Below the pieces are notes generated by a model. That model saw only the letters and a list, made by a program, of their open reading frames with translations, ran no database searches and was not told the origin of the DNA. Of a stretch of DNA of 64,000 nt, positions 24,679 to 33,040 are shown piece after piece (positions within the stretch are counted from its first letter, which is position 1; every line of letters begins with the position of its first letter). The stretch lies in assembly GCA_016721905.1 (NCBI GenBank), contig JADKHH010000023.1:186001-250000 (forward strand), written 5' to 3'. This DNA comes from Candidatus Opimibacter skivensis (lineage in GTDB: Bacteria > Bacteroidota > Bacteroidia > Chitinophagales > Saprospiraceae). The position numbers and the translations under genes were made by a program.

Positions 24679-27600
24679 ATGCCCCTATTCCAACCATCTA
24701 TTCAGAAGAAATATCTAGCTGATCTACCGCAGGACAAGCTTCATGCCGCCTGGGAGAGGTTTGTAGTTCATTTTCAGGATCCGGTGGTGCAGGAGAATAT
24801 ACGGAATGCCAAGGAGGAGGAATACCAGGAGGGTTTTGTAAGAGATTTGTTTGTGGATATACTCGGTTATACCCTGAAGCCAAAGCCTGACTTTAATATG
24901 GTCATGGAGCAGAAGTCGACCAGTGACTCCACCAAGAGTGATGGCGCGATCCTGTCTGGTTCCGTTACGGTCATTGCCGTCATCGAGCTTAAGGACACGA
25001 CTACCACTGATCTGGATAAGGTAGTTAAGCAGGCCTTTAATTATAAACACCAGCATAAGGAATGCAGGTATGTCATTACCTCCAACTTTCAGCATCTCCG
25101 CTTATATATCAGTGACTCTATCGATTATGTTTCTTTTGATTTGTTCAGACTGACGAAGGAGTCCTTTGCCCTGATGTATTGTTGCCTGCAGCAAGCGGCA
25201 TTGCAAAGTGATGTGCCGCTGAAGATGAAGCAGCAATCCGTCGCTGAGGAAGAAAATGTCACTAAGAAACTCTATGCTGATTACAGCCGGTTCCGGAAGC
25301 AGCTTTTTGGAAATATCGTCGTACAGAATCCGCAATACAACAAACTTGATTTGTTTAAGAAGACGCAAAAGCTTCTTGATCGGTTTCTATTTATTCTTTT
25401 CGCGGAGGACAGGATGTTGCTTCCGCCTAATAGTGTCCGAAGGATACTGAGTGAGTGGGAGAATCTCCGGGATATGGATGCCTATGTGCCTTTATATGAT
25501 CGGTTTAAGAAGTATTTCGGGTATCTCAACACTGGCCATCAGGCCAGGGACTTTGAAGTGTTTGCCTATAATGGTGGCTTGTTTAAACCCGATGATATAC
25601 TGGACAGCGTTCTGATTGATGATCAGTTGTTGTTTGACAGTTGCAAAGGATTGAGCAACTATGATTTTGAGAGCGAAGTGGATGTCAATATCCTCGGGCA
25701 CATCTTTGAGCATAGTTTGTCTGAGATCGAGAAGATCGAACAGGAGCTTGCAGCCGGGCTGGATACGGTGGAGGATCCGGAGGCGGTATATAAATCTAAA
25801 AGGAAAAAGGACGGAGTTTTCTATACGCCCCGATACATCACCAAGTACATAGTTGAGAATACGATCGGAGCGCTGTGTGTGCAGAAGCGAGAGGAGATGA
25901 AGATCGTGTCGGAAGATTACGTGCCTCAAAAACGTAAGGCAGATACGCTTCAACTATTAAAGAATCTGGAGGAATACCGTCAATGGTTGCTTCAACTGAC
26001 CATTTGTGATCCGGCATGTGGGAGTGGAGCGTTTCTCAATCAGGCATTGGAATTCCTGATCGATGAGCACCAGGACATTGATGCTATGAAGGCACGGCTG
26101 TTTGGAGACGCCCTGATGATGAGTGATGTAGAAACCAGTATCCTTGAAAACAATCTCTATGGGGTCGATATCAATCAAGAGGCTACAGACATCGCCAAGC
26201 TCAGTCTCTGGCTCCGCACCGCCAGGAAAGGACGTAAACTCAATGATCTCAACTCACATATCAAATGTGGCAACAGTCTCATCGATGACCCTGCAGTAGC
26301 TGGGGATAAAGCCTTCAACTGGCAGATGGAGTTTCCGGAGGTGTTTGCAAAGGGTGGATTTGATGTGGTGATTGGGAATCCGCCTTATGTAGATATTAAA
26401 GCTTTGGAGGGCGATATTGTAAAGCAAATTTTCAAGTCCTATAAGACTGCCAACAACAGAATAAATCTCTTTTCTGTCTTTATCGAAAAATCAATTGACT
26501 TATTAAAAACGGCAGGCAAATTTTCGTTTATTATTCCTTCTTCAATATTGACCCAGGAGTCATATAAACCTTTAAGGAACTTATTACTTTCGAAGTCAAG
26601 AATAGATAGCGTTGTTCGACTTCCTAATGAATCATTTGGTGGAAGTGCTGGTGAAGTAAAAGTTGATACGATAATATTGTCTTTTACTGAGTCTACTGGT
26701 CCGAAACCAAGTGAGGTAGAGATTCTGGTTTATGAAGGATTTGAGCGGATTAGTGAAATTTCGTCTCTTAATACAAGTAATTATTTCTTTATTAAACAGT
26801 CGATTTGGAATGAGGATGAAAATTTTATTTTCAGAATCAATGCCACATCGAGTATTTCATCATTAGTAGCCAGAATTGAATCACAAACAGTAAAACTGGT
26901 TGATTGTGCTGAATTTTGTTTGGGGCTTACGCCTTACGATAAGTATAAGGGTCACACCCCAGAGCAGATCGAAAATAGGGTTTTCCATTCGTCATGGAAG
27001 AAAGATGAAACATATAGAAAATTACTGGCGGGCAATGATGTAGAGAGGTATTTTATTCATTGGAGTGGAGAAGAGTGGATAAGCTATGGCAAATGGTTAG
27101 GGGCGCCAAGAGAAGATAGATTTTTCAAAACAAAGAGAATATTGGTCAAACAAATAATAGATTGGACAGCGAAAAGGATTTGGGCTGCGATTACGGAGGA
27201 GGAGTTATATAATACGCAGAATTCGTTCAATTTGATTGCCAGAAGTGGATATTACCCAGAGTATTTAATTGCATTGATTAATAGTACCTTGATGTCCTTC
27301 TACCATAGAAAAAAATTTCTTGAAGAATACAAAGATAGATTTCAGAAAATATTGATTAAAGATTGTAAAGAATTCCCAATTAAGGAATTGGGCATAGAAT
27401 CGCAGAGTTCATTTGTTGATAGGGTTTTGATTATAAATACTAAGCAAAATGAACTACATACAATTAAGGATGAGTTTCTAAAATTGTTGATAGGAAAATA
27501 TGGGAAGCTTTCTAGTAGAAAGTTGCAGATATGGCCTAACATTTCATTCGGTGAATTCCTTAAGGAATTAGAAAAACAAAAGATTAAACTCTCCCTATCA

Positions 27601-27756
27601 GAGCAGTCTGAGTGGATGCAATATTTCGAATCTGAGAAGGCCAAGGCAAATGCTATTCAGGACCAAATCAAAAAGACAGATCGGGAGATAGATTCAATGG
27701 TGTATGAGTTGTATGGGTTGACGGAGGAGGAGATCAGGATAGTGGAAGGCTCATGA
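24679..27756 (+). CDS. Type IIG restriction-modification enzyme (single chain)
   Basis: 1025 residues combining nuclease, methylase and target recognition. An N-terminal PD-(D/E)xK-like domain has DGAILSGSVTVIAVIELKD (D ~88, ELK ~103). The helical linker runs to ~370. The N6-adenine methylase core starts at GVFYTPRYITKYIVENTIG, with SAM motif I DPACGSGAFL at ~444 and catalytic NPPY at ~566. The target-recognition region is ~600-1000, ending in the coiled tail SEKAKANAIQDQIKKTDREI. Such enzymes cut invading DNA at a distance from an asymmetric site and methylate the host copy. From about base 26400 the sequence becomes much more AT-rich (28% G+C in 26461-26520 against about 53% around 26161), suggesting the recognition half was exchanged. 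Confidence 0.88.
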   Translation: MPLFQPSIQKKYLADLPQDKLHAAWERFVVHFQDPVVQENIRNAKEEEYQEGFVRDLFVDILGYTLKPKPDFNMVMEQKSTSDSTKSDGAILSGSVTVIAVIELKDTTTTDLDKVVKQAFNYKHQHKECRYVITSNFQHLRLYISDSIDYVSFDLFRLTKESFALMYCCLQQAALQSDVPLKMKQQSVAEEENVTKKLYADYSRFRKQLFGNIVVQNPQYNKLDLFKKTQKLLDRFLFILFAEDRMLLPPNSVRRILSEWENLRDMDAYVPLYDRFKKYFGYLNTGHQARDFEVFAYNGGLFKPDDILDSVLIDDQLLFDSCKGLSNYDFESEVDVNILGHIFEHSLSEIEKIEQELAAGLDTVEDPEAVYKSKRKKDGVFYTPRYITKYIVENTIGALCVQKREEMKIVSEDYVPQKRKADTLQLLKNLEEYRQWLLQLTICDPACGSGAFLNQALEFLIDEHQDIDAMKARLFGDALMMSDVETSILENNLYGVDINQEATDIAKLSLWLRTARKGRKLNDLNSHIKCGNSLIDDPAVAGDKAFNWQMEFPEVFAKGGFDVVIGNPPYVDIKALEGDIVKQIFKSYKTANNRINLFSVFIEKSIDLLKTAGKFSFIIPSSILTQESYKPLRNLLLSKSRIDSVVRLPNESFGGSAGEVKVDTIILSFTESTGPKPSEVEILVYEGFERISEISSLNTSNYFFIKQSIWNEDENFIFRINATSSISSLVARIESQTVKLVDCAEFCLGLTPYDKYKGHTPEQIENRVFHSSWKKDETYRKLLAGNDVERYFIHWSGEEWISYGKWLGAPREDRFFKTKRILVKQIIDWTAKRIWAAITEEELYNTQNSFNLIARSGYYPEYLIALINSTLMSFYHRKKFLEEYKDRFQKILIKDCKEFPIKELGIESQSSFVDRVLIINTKQNELHTIKDEFLKLLIGKYGKLSSRKLQIWPNISFGEFLKELEKQKIKLSLSEQSEWMQYFESEKAKANAIQDQIKKTDREIDSMVYELYGLTEEEIRIVEGS

Positions 27757-27821
27757 TTTGAGATTTCTATTCCGTAAGTTTTGCCACTGTATTTATCCTG
27801 AGGGAGAAGAGTATGAATAGT

Positions 27822-28898
27822 TCAAGTCTGCAATTCCTTTTTATAATATTTCCTCCGCAGCCAAAATGCCACATTGACCAATGCAATCAATGCCGGGACT
27901 TCAACTAAAGGTCCAACTACACCTGCAAAAGCCTGTCCACTATTGATGCCGAAGACACCTATGGCGACAGCTATAGCTAATTCGAAGTTGTTGCCTGCAG
28001 CGGTGAATGCAATGCTGGTATTAGTGGAATAGTCAGCACCCATCTTCTTTCCTATAAAAAAACTGACCAGGAACATGATTACAAAATAGATGACCAGTGG
28101 TAAGGCAATACGGAGAACATCAAACGGGATCTGAACGATCAGCTCCCCTTTCAGGCTGAACATCACCACAATCGTAAAGAGAAGTGCAATTAAGGTAAAG
28201 GGAGATATAAAAGGAATGAACTTCGTGTCATACCATTCAGCACCCTTGAGTTTTCGCAAGAAATATCGGGTCAGGAATCCTGCCAGAAAAGGAATGCCCA
28301 GGTAGATGGCGACGCTTTCAGCAATCTGTCCAATCGTGATATCTACTTCAGAACCATTGATACCAAACAGGGGAGGGAGTAGCGTAATAAAGACATACGC
28401 ATAAACACTGTAGAGCAAGACCTGGAAAATGCTATTCAGCGCAACGAGACCTGCAGCATATTCCCTGCTTCCATCTGCCAGTTCGTTCCATACAATCACC
28501 ATCGCAATACATCTGGCAAGGCCGATGAGGATAAGACCGATCATATACTCAGGGTAATCACGCAGGAAAGTGATCGCAAGGATAAACATCAGTATCGGAC
28601 CGATGACCCGGTTGAGGAGTAAGGAGATGCCCAGCACTTTAGTGTTGCGAAAGACCTCCTTTAGTTTGTTATAGCGCACTTTTGTAAAAGGCGGATACAT
28701 CATGATGATCAGGCCGATGGCCATTGGGATATTAGTGGTGCCTGTAGAAAAGGAATTGATGAAGTCAGATGATGAGGGAATGAAATAGCCAATGGAGACA
28801 CCAAGAGCCATTGCAACAAATATCCATAGGGTCAGATAGCGGTCGAGGAAGCTTAGCTTTTTTCTTTCGTGGGTGGGGGCGCAGTTGTTGGCGGTCAT
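27822..28898 (-). CDS. acr3: ACR3-type arsenite efflux transporter
   Basis: 358 residues with about ten membrane segments. The ACR3 signature is visible: SFLDRYLTLWIFVAMALGVS, IGLIIMMYPPFTKVRY, and LIGLARCIAMVIVWNELADG with the conserved Cys of the transport path, then FTAAGNNFELAIAVAIG. It exports As(III), and in some members Sb(III), using the proton gradient. It is the last gene of the ars cluster on this strand but is separated from dinB by ~320 bp containing GTTGATAG repeats, so it may have its own transcript. Confidence 0.93.
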   Translation of the reverse strand: MTANNCAPTHERKKLSFLDRYLTLWIFVAMALGVSIGYFIPSSSDFINSFSTGTTNIPMAIGLIIMMYPPFTKVRYNKLKEVFRNTKVLGISLLLNRVIGPILMFILAITFLRDYPEYMIGLILIGLARCIAMVIVWNELADGSREYAAGLVALNSIFQVLLYSVYAYVFITLLPPLFGINGSEVDITIGQIAESVAIYLGIPFLAGFLTRYFLRKLKGAEWYDTKFIPFISPFTLIALLFTIVVMFSLKGELIVQIPFDVLRIALPLVIYFVIMFLVSFFIGKKMGADYSTNTSIAFTAAGNNFELAIAVAIGVFGINSGQAFAGVVGPLVEVPALIALVNVAFWLRRKYYKKELQT

Positions 28899-29215
28899 TT
28901 ATTAGGGGGTTGATAGGTTGATAAGTTGATAGGTTGATGGGTTTATTCCTACCGAAATTGCTTAGCCCCTTTAGGGGACAGAAATTTCGCAGAAATTTCG
29001 AAGGGGTACGCTAAGTTGATAGGTTTATGGTTGATAGGTTGATAAGTTAATGAATTACAAAACATGTCAATGCCTGGTCGCAGGAAAAGAAACCAGTAAA
29101 CCACCTGCTTTTGACATGATGTGAAGATTTCTGGTTTTGTGGTTCCTTTGCATCGCAATATTACGATGATAATTTTTGTCGGGCAAACCGGCGAGCACAT
29201 AAAACATTACTCTTT
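28899..29215. repeat. GTTGATAG octamers and hairpins between acr3 and dinB
   Basis: Octamer arrays at 28909-28943 and 29013-29053 (same family as 640-812), a CCCCTTT-AGGGG hairpin near 28970 and a GAAATTTC-GCA-GAAATTTC inverted pair at 28981-28999. The one open frame crossing it (28949-29200) lacks coding character. Confidence 0.65.
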
Positions 29216-29668
29216 TTATACTCCATACTTTATCGTCAGCGATAACTGACCGGCATGATAAGCAGTATGTGAAATAATCCGGCCAATGGCTTCAGCTTTT
29301 GTTTTGGTACCAAACTCTTTGGTAGTGATAGATTGATTCCAGTCTTCATCGGTTTGTTTTTCGAAGATAGCCTTCAACTGATCAAAAGCATATTGCTGGT
29401 ATTCGAGTAGGTCCGCGAGGTTGGTCCATTCACCAGTATCCTGTTGCGCGATGACGGTTTTAGCATGGACATCAACATCAAGTCCGCCGAAGACATTTTT
29501 GGCAAAGAGTAATTCGACATCGCCGACATGACGTAAGAGAAAACCGGCACTGTTTTTAGTATTGACCAGTTTTTTCTTTAAGTCTGCTTCCTTGATATCC
29601 TTTAGTAAATTGGTAAATCTGGTTCGGGCTTCTGTCCAGCTCTCGAGGTATGATTGGGTGATGGTCAT
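29216..29668 (-). CDS. DinB-family four-helix protein
   Basis: 150 residues. The DinB fold is suggested by LLRHVGDVELLFAKN near residue 45 and RIISHTAYHAGQLSLTIKYG at the end; the three His are the expected metal triad. DinB-like proteins include bacillithiol- and mycothiol-dependent transferases, so a thiol-linked role in arsenical handling is possible but not shown. It follows the ArsG-like gene after two bases and is clearly in the same operon. Confidence 0.82.
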   Translation of the reverse strand: MTITQSYLESWTEARTRFTNLLKDIKEADLKKKLVNTKNSAGFLLRHVGDVELLFAKNVFGGLDVDVHAKTVIAQQDTGEWTNLADLLEYQQYAFDQLKAIFEKQTDEDWNQSITTKEFGTKTKAEAIGRIISHTAYHAGQLSLTIKYGV

Positions 29669-29670
29669 GG

Positions 29671-30378
29671 TTATATGATTTTGAAGTAAATATTCAGGTA
29701 ATACAATCCGGTGAGCAAAAATGTGACACCTGCGACGATCCGCATCACCTTTTCAACTTGTTGTATCGCTTTAAAGTAGCGACCAAGTTTTTCCAGGCTG
29801 AAAGCGATCACAAAGGCAAAGAAGATAACAGGTAATCCTGTTCCAATCGAAAAGACAATAGGTAGTCCTAATCCTGCGGATGCGGACAGGGTCATCGGTA
29901 TCAGCATGGCAAAGAAGAGTGCTCCGCTGTATGGACAGAATGCAAGCGCGAAGATGACGCCAAGTAGAAAGGAACCTAGCAGGCCTTTGTCTTTGAATTT
30001 TTCAGAAAGACGTCCGGTTATATCCAGATTAGAAAGAAACCGAGGTTGTATGGCGCCCAACATGATCAGGCCTATGAGTATCATCACCGGACCAATAAAC
30101 TTTTCGCCATTGCCCTGGAATAGTTTAGCCACCTGAAATTTGCTGGCTCCAAAATAAATGAGGGAACCTAAGGCCGTATACGAAAACATCCTGCCCAGCG
30201 TGTACAACAATCCACTCAGCAGTACTTTTCCTTTACTGGTGATAGTCTTGGCGATGTAAGCAGTCGCTGTGATGTTTGTCGCCAATGGACATGGGCTGAT
30301 TGCGGTCAACAATCCAAGGGCAAAAGCGGCCAGCAAAGGTGCTTCCCTGTTTTGGGCAAGTTCGGTGAGCCATTCCAT
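29671..30378 (-). CDS. arsG: ArsG-like aromatic arsenical efflux permease
   Basis: 235 residues with six to seven membrane helices in a CcdA/DsbD-like arrangement: ALGLLTAISPCPLATNITAT in helix 1 and FALAFCPYSGALFFAML in helix 4, each with a Cys-Pro. This combination directly downstream of an ArsF-like gene matches the arsEFG set described for nitroaromatic arsenical (roxarsone-type) resistance, where ArsG exports the reduced trivalent aminophenyl arsenical. It starts two bases after the ArsF-like stop. A generic CcdA-like thiol transporter is the alternative reading. Confidence 0.75.
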   Translation of the reverse strand: MEWLTELAQNREAPLLAAFALGLLTAISPCPLATNITATAYIAKTITSKGKVLLSGLLYTLGRMFSYTALGSLIYFGASKFQVAKLFQGNGEKFIGPVMILIGLIMLGAIQPRFLSNLDITGRLSEKFKDKGLLGSFLLGVIFALAFCPYSGALFFAMLIPMTLSASAGLGLPIVFSIGTGLPVIFFAFVIAFSLEKLGRYFKAIQQVEKVMRIVAGVTFLLTGLYYLNIYFKII

Positions 30379-30380
30379 GA

Positions 30381-30785
30381 TTATCCTTTTAAGAAAGTTT
30401 CAATCTGCTTCTTCAGTTCAGCTTCAAATTTCTTTTCATCTCCTGCATTCATGAAAGCAAAATCAGTGAGATCTTTTTTCTTTCCAGTCTTTGGATTATA
30501 GAGAAATAGGGACGTGCCAAAGGCTTCAAACTGTTCCGTTATTTTCTCGTTCTTTTTATCCTCAGCGTTGACCAGGGAGAAGGGGATATTGGGGAAATAG
30601 TTGGCTAATGTTTTTTTAGTCAGATCCTCGATTTTCAGGCACGTGGCGCAGCGGTGTTCAGTATGGAACTGAATGACCTGCATGTCAGCACTCGTTGAAG
30701 TTGTGGTGGGTTTTTGGGCTTCGCCATTGCATGCAGAGAGCAGGATGGTTGCGAAGACAAACAAAATAGTCGTTAAAGCTTTCAT
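30381..30785 (-). CDS. arsF: ArsF-like thioredoxin-fold lipoprotein
   Basis: 134 residues. The lipoprotein signal ends LLSAC (Cys ~19). The mature domain has VIQFHTEHRCATCLKIEDLT, a CxxC in a thioredoxin-like strand-helix, and FEAFGTSLFLYNPKTGKKKD. This fits the ArsF family (subunit of a nitro-group reductase acting on aromatic arsenicals). It is packed between the ArsP-type permease (10-base gap) and the ArsG-like permease (two bases). Enzymatic role by family and context only. Confidence 0.72.
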   Translation of the reverse strand: MKALTTILFVFATILLSACNGEAQKPTTTSTSADMQVIQFHTEHRCATCLKIEDLTKKTLANYFPNIPFSLVNAEDKKNEKITEQFEAFGTSLFLYNPKTGKKKDLTDFAFMNAGDEKKFEAELKKQIETFLKG

Positions 30786-30795
30786 GTGGAATAAT

Positions 30796-31770
30796 TTATA
30801 AGATAATGTTGAAGAGATAACCTGATAGCATCATAAAAAAGGCAATGGTCCCAAAGTAGATCGCGATCAGTTTTACATTCATTACTTTCTTGAGCAGCAT
30901 GGCTTCAGGGAGGGATAAGCCAATCACGCCCATCATAAAGGCAATCGCAGTTCCGAGCGGCACGCCTTTGGCGACCAATACCTGGACTACTGGAATAACA
31001 CCAGCTGCATTGCTATACATGGGAATACCCATAGCCACGGCCAGCGGTACAGCATACCATTGGCCCTTATTGATATACTGTTCGAAGAATCCGGTCGGTA
31101 AGAATCCATGCATCAGCCCTCCGATCGCAATACCTATGATGATGTAAGGGGATACCCCTTTTACTATTGAAAATGCATCTTTAAGGATAGAGGGCATCCG
31201 CTGCCAGATGCTGAGCTTATCTTCCAGCAATTCCTCTTCTGTTTGTGCATGGATGATGATATTTTGAACCCATGGGGTCAGATGTTTTTCCAGTTTTAAT
31301 TTACCAAGCGTAAATCCTCCCAATATGCCCAGGACAATACCAGTCCCCACATATATGGCTGTTACCTTGAAACCAAATGCGCCTGCGAATATGGCAATCG
31401 CCACTTCATTGACCAATGGAGCTGTGATGAGATACGTAAACGTTATGCCTAATGGTATGCCTCCCTTGACGAAACCGATAAACAGGGGGACTGAGGAGCA
31501 GGAACAAAATGGAGTGATCACCCCGAAGGAGGAAGCAAAAAGATATTCAAGTCCATACATCTTGTTTCTGCTGAGAAAATTGCGGACTTTATCTACCGGG
31601 AAATAGGAATTGACAATGCCCATCACGGTGGTGATCACAAAGAGGAGAAGAAATATTTTTAGGGTATCAAAGACAAAGAAGTTGAGCGCCTGGCCCAAAT
31701 GGCTTTCAGCTGAGACGGAGAAGACTGAGTAGATCAGCCAGTCTGCGAAGTATTGTAGCCAGGTAAACAT
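30796..31770 (-). CDS. arsP: ArsP-type organoarsenical permease (DUF318 family)
   Basis: 324 residues with eight or more membrane helices. The family motif PFCSCSSVPLFIGFVKGGIP sits near residue 87, and ITAPLVNEVAIAIF and GIPMYSNAAGVIPVVQVLVA follow. These are hallmarks of the predicted-permease family that includes ArsP, an exporter of trivalent organoarsenicals such as methyl-As(III) and roxarsone(III). Its place between arsR/thioredoxin and arsF/arsG supports that role. The Cys cluster in FCSCS is the likely arsenical path. Members outside ars loci have other roles, so context matters. Confidence 0.8.
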   Translation of the reverse strand: MFTWLQYFADWLIYSVFSVSAESHLGQALNFFVFDTLKIFLLLFVITTVMGIVNSYFPVDKVRNFLSRNKMYGLEYLFASSFGVITPFCSCSSVPLFIGFVKGGIPLGITFTYLITAPLVNEVAIAIFAGAFGFKVTAIYVGTGIVLGILGGFTLGKLKLEKHLTPWVQNIIIHAQTEEELLEDKLSIWQRMPSILKDAFSIVKGVSPYIIIGIAIGGLMHGFLPTGFFEQYINKGQWYAVPLAVAMGIPMYSNAAGVIPVVQVLVAKGVPLGTAIAFMMGVIGLSLPEAMLLKKVMNVKLIAIYFGTIAFFMMLSGYLFNIIL

Positions 31771-31810
31771 CAGGATGGCTTTACATTATCGGCTTTGTTT
31801 TCAATTCGGA

Positions 31811-32053
31811 TTATGATTCAAGTAGTAATTCCCTTATCTCATTTACACTGGGAGCACGTCCTTTTATTTTGGCTACCTCATCAATCATGAGGACGGGGGT
31901 GGAAAGAATATTATAGTTCATCATTTCCTCTATATCCTCGATCTTGATCACATCTGCTTCCATCCCGGATAGCTTCAATGCTTCCAGGACATTATTATAG
32001 GTGGTTTTGCATTTGGGACATCCTGTGCCAAATACCTTTATATTCTTTTTCAT
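31811..32053 (-). CDS. Small redox-active thioredoxin-like protein
   Basis: 80 residues: KNIKVFGTGCPKCKTTYNNV with the CxxC at residues ~11-14, then MMNYNILSTPVLMIDEVAKI with the cis-Pro. It belongs to the small thioredoxin/glutaredoxin-like family of ~80 residues. Between arsR and the permease it may supply electrons for arsenical or nitro-group reduction and may correspond to the ArsE component, though that assignment is uncertain. Twelve bases separate it from arsR. Confidence 0.75.
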   Translation of the reverse strand: MKKNIKVFGTGCPKCKTTYNNVLEALKLSGMEADVIKIEDIEEMMNYNILSTPVLMIDEVAKIKGRAPSVNEIRELLLES

Positions 32054-32065
32054 GTTTGGATACGT

Positions 32066-32392
32066 TTATTTGGTGACTAAAGGTTCCTGCTCAAAAAAGG
32101 CGGAGAAGATACTTTTTGCCTCCTCCCATGCTTTTTGATTAATGCAGTACTTAATTCTTGGCGGTAATACATCACCCTGAATCAGCCCCGCGTCTTTGAG
32201 TTCCTTCAGGTGTTGGGAGATGGTGGATTGAGCCATTGGGATTTCTTCCGTCAATTTGCCGGTAAAACAGCAGGATTGTTTCTCGAGGAAACTCAGGATG
32301 CGTATCCTGACGGGGTGGGATAAGGCCTTGGCGTATCGGGCGATGGCTTCTTCCCTGGCGGTATAGGTCATTTCGGTAGTGGTCCGTTGCAT
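32066..32392 (-). CDS. arsR: ArsR/SmtB-family metalloregulator
   Basis: 108 residues, a winged-helix repressor. The helix-turn-helix is EIPMAQSTISQHLKELKDAG, preceded by FLEKQSCCFTGKLTEE with adjacent Cys residues in the position used for As(III) sensing in several ArsR types. The tail is LEQEPLV-like (SAFFEQEPLVTK). It is the first gene of the operon running left to dinB, probably autoregulated through the inverted repeat at 32412-32430. Divergent from the dcw cluster. Confidence 0.88.
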   Translation of the reverse strand: MQRTTTEMTYTAREEAIARYAKALSHPVRIRILSFLEKQSCCFTGKLTEEIPMAQSTISQHLKELKDAGLIQGDVLPPRIKYCINQKAWEEAKSIFSAFFEQEPLVTK

Positions 32393-32411
32393 CTGGGTTA
32401 ATTGTATATCG

Positions 32412-32430
32412 CAAATGAACGATCTATTTG
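32412..32430. promoter_or_regulatory. Candidate ArsR operator
   Basis: Inverted repeat CAAAT/ATTTG with a nine-base spacer lies 20 bases upstream of the arsR start, overlapping a near -7 element (minus-strand TTCATTTG). Position and type suit ArsR autoregulation. Confidence 0.4.
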
Positions 32431-32623
32431 AACCAATTGCAGTGATGGGAGATGTCGTGGTGGATGACCTTGGTCATGGACTGGGGCCAGGGTGAGAACA
32501 GGGTCAGGAAGGAATTGCACTTGGGTATTCCAGAGCTCGGTTTCGGCAGGGAGATATTTATACATATATATATTATGTGGAAGGTCAGGGGAAGGTTTCT
32601 CTAAAACAGAGTTTTTCAAGGGT

Positions 32624-32703
32624 CCAGCCAGGAGGCTGGTAAAGTGTTCCTGCAGTCCGTAGCCTGGAGACTACGGACATCATCCCGCCCGGAGGGCGGG
32701 ATG
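32624..32703. repeat. Three consecutive GGAG-loop hairpins
   Basis: 32624-32639 arms CCAGCC/GGCTGG, loop AGGA. 32655-32678 arms GTCCGTAG/CTACGGAC, centre CCTGGAGA. 32681-32703 arms CATCCCGCCC/GGGCGGGATG, loop GGA. The centres share GCCnGGAG. Similar AGGA-loop hairpins are at 1370 (opposite strand), 52468 and 52574. Confidence 0.65.
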
Positions 32704-32975
32704 ATTGATTTCAGCCTCTTTTACCCCTTCGCCTTAGCCTCCGCCTACATCCGATCCTAAAGTGGCCGATGCGTTATATATTAAGCCTTTTTTATATTCA
32801 AACTGTTTGCCAGATGTAGTTAATTTATTTTCATGGAGTATTGCATTATATATATTTGTTATATATTTACATTATTGAAATATATAATGTACTTTTGTTG
32901 AGAATAGAGTATCACTAATTTGTGAATACCGCCACCCGAGATGAAGTTTTCCGGTGGTTTTTTAAAAATAATCGG

Positions 32976-33000
32976 TGGGAGAAAGTGGTAGAAAGTGGGA
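32976..33000. promoter_or_regulatory. MraZ operator (three TGGGN boxes)
   Basis: TGGGA (32976-32980), TGGTA (32986-32990) and TGGGA (32996-33000) are direct repeats at an exact 10-bp spacing, each preceded by GAAAG-type spacer. This is the known architecture of MraZ binding sites upstream of mraZ (TGGGN boxes with 5-bp spacers). They lie 40-65 bp upstream of the mraZ start and just before a near -7 box (TACATTTA, 33009-33016), so binding should autoregulate the dcw operon. Confidence 0.8.
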
Positions 33001-33040
33001 GGTTTATCTACATTTACGTCGTTACAAGACCGAGAATTGA

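Larger units (their letters stand above)
32431..33040. other. Region between ars and dcw clusters
   Basis: No gene. It holds three successive hairpins at 32624-32703 (see separate entry), a Pro/Leu-like CCTTAGCCTCCGCC stretch (32730-32755), an AT-rich 32770-32900 segment with repeated TATATATT, a weak hairpin CCACC/GGTGG with T run (32932-32963) that may be a terminator or attenuator, and the mraZ promoter with operator. Confidence 0.6.

Noticed and set aside
28949..29200. 83-codon open frame between dinB and acr3
   Set aside because: Its C-terminal half is made of GTTGATAG octamers read as QPINHKPIN; no family features.
32398..32619. 73-codon frame upstream of arsR
   Set aside because: It covers the probable arsR operator/promoter and lacks any recognisable feature.
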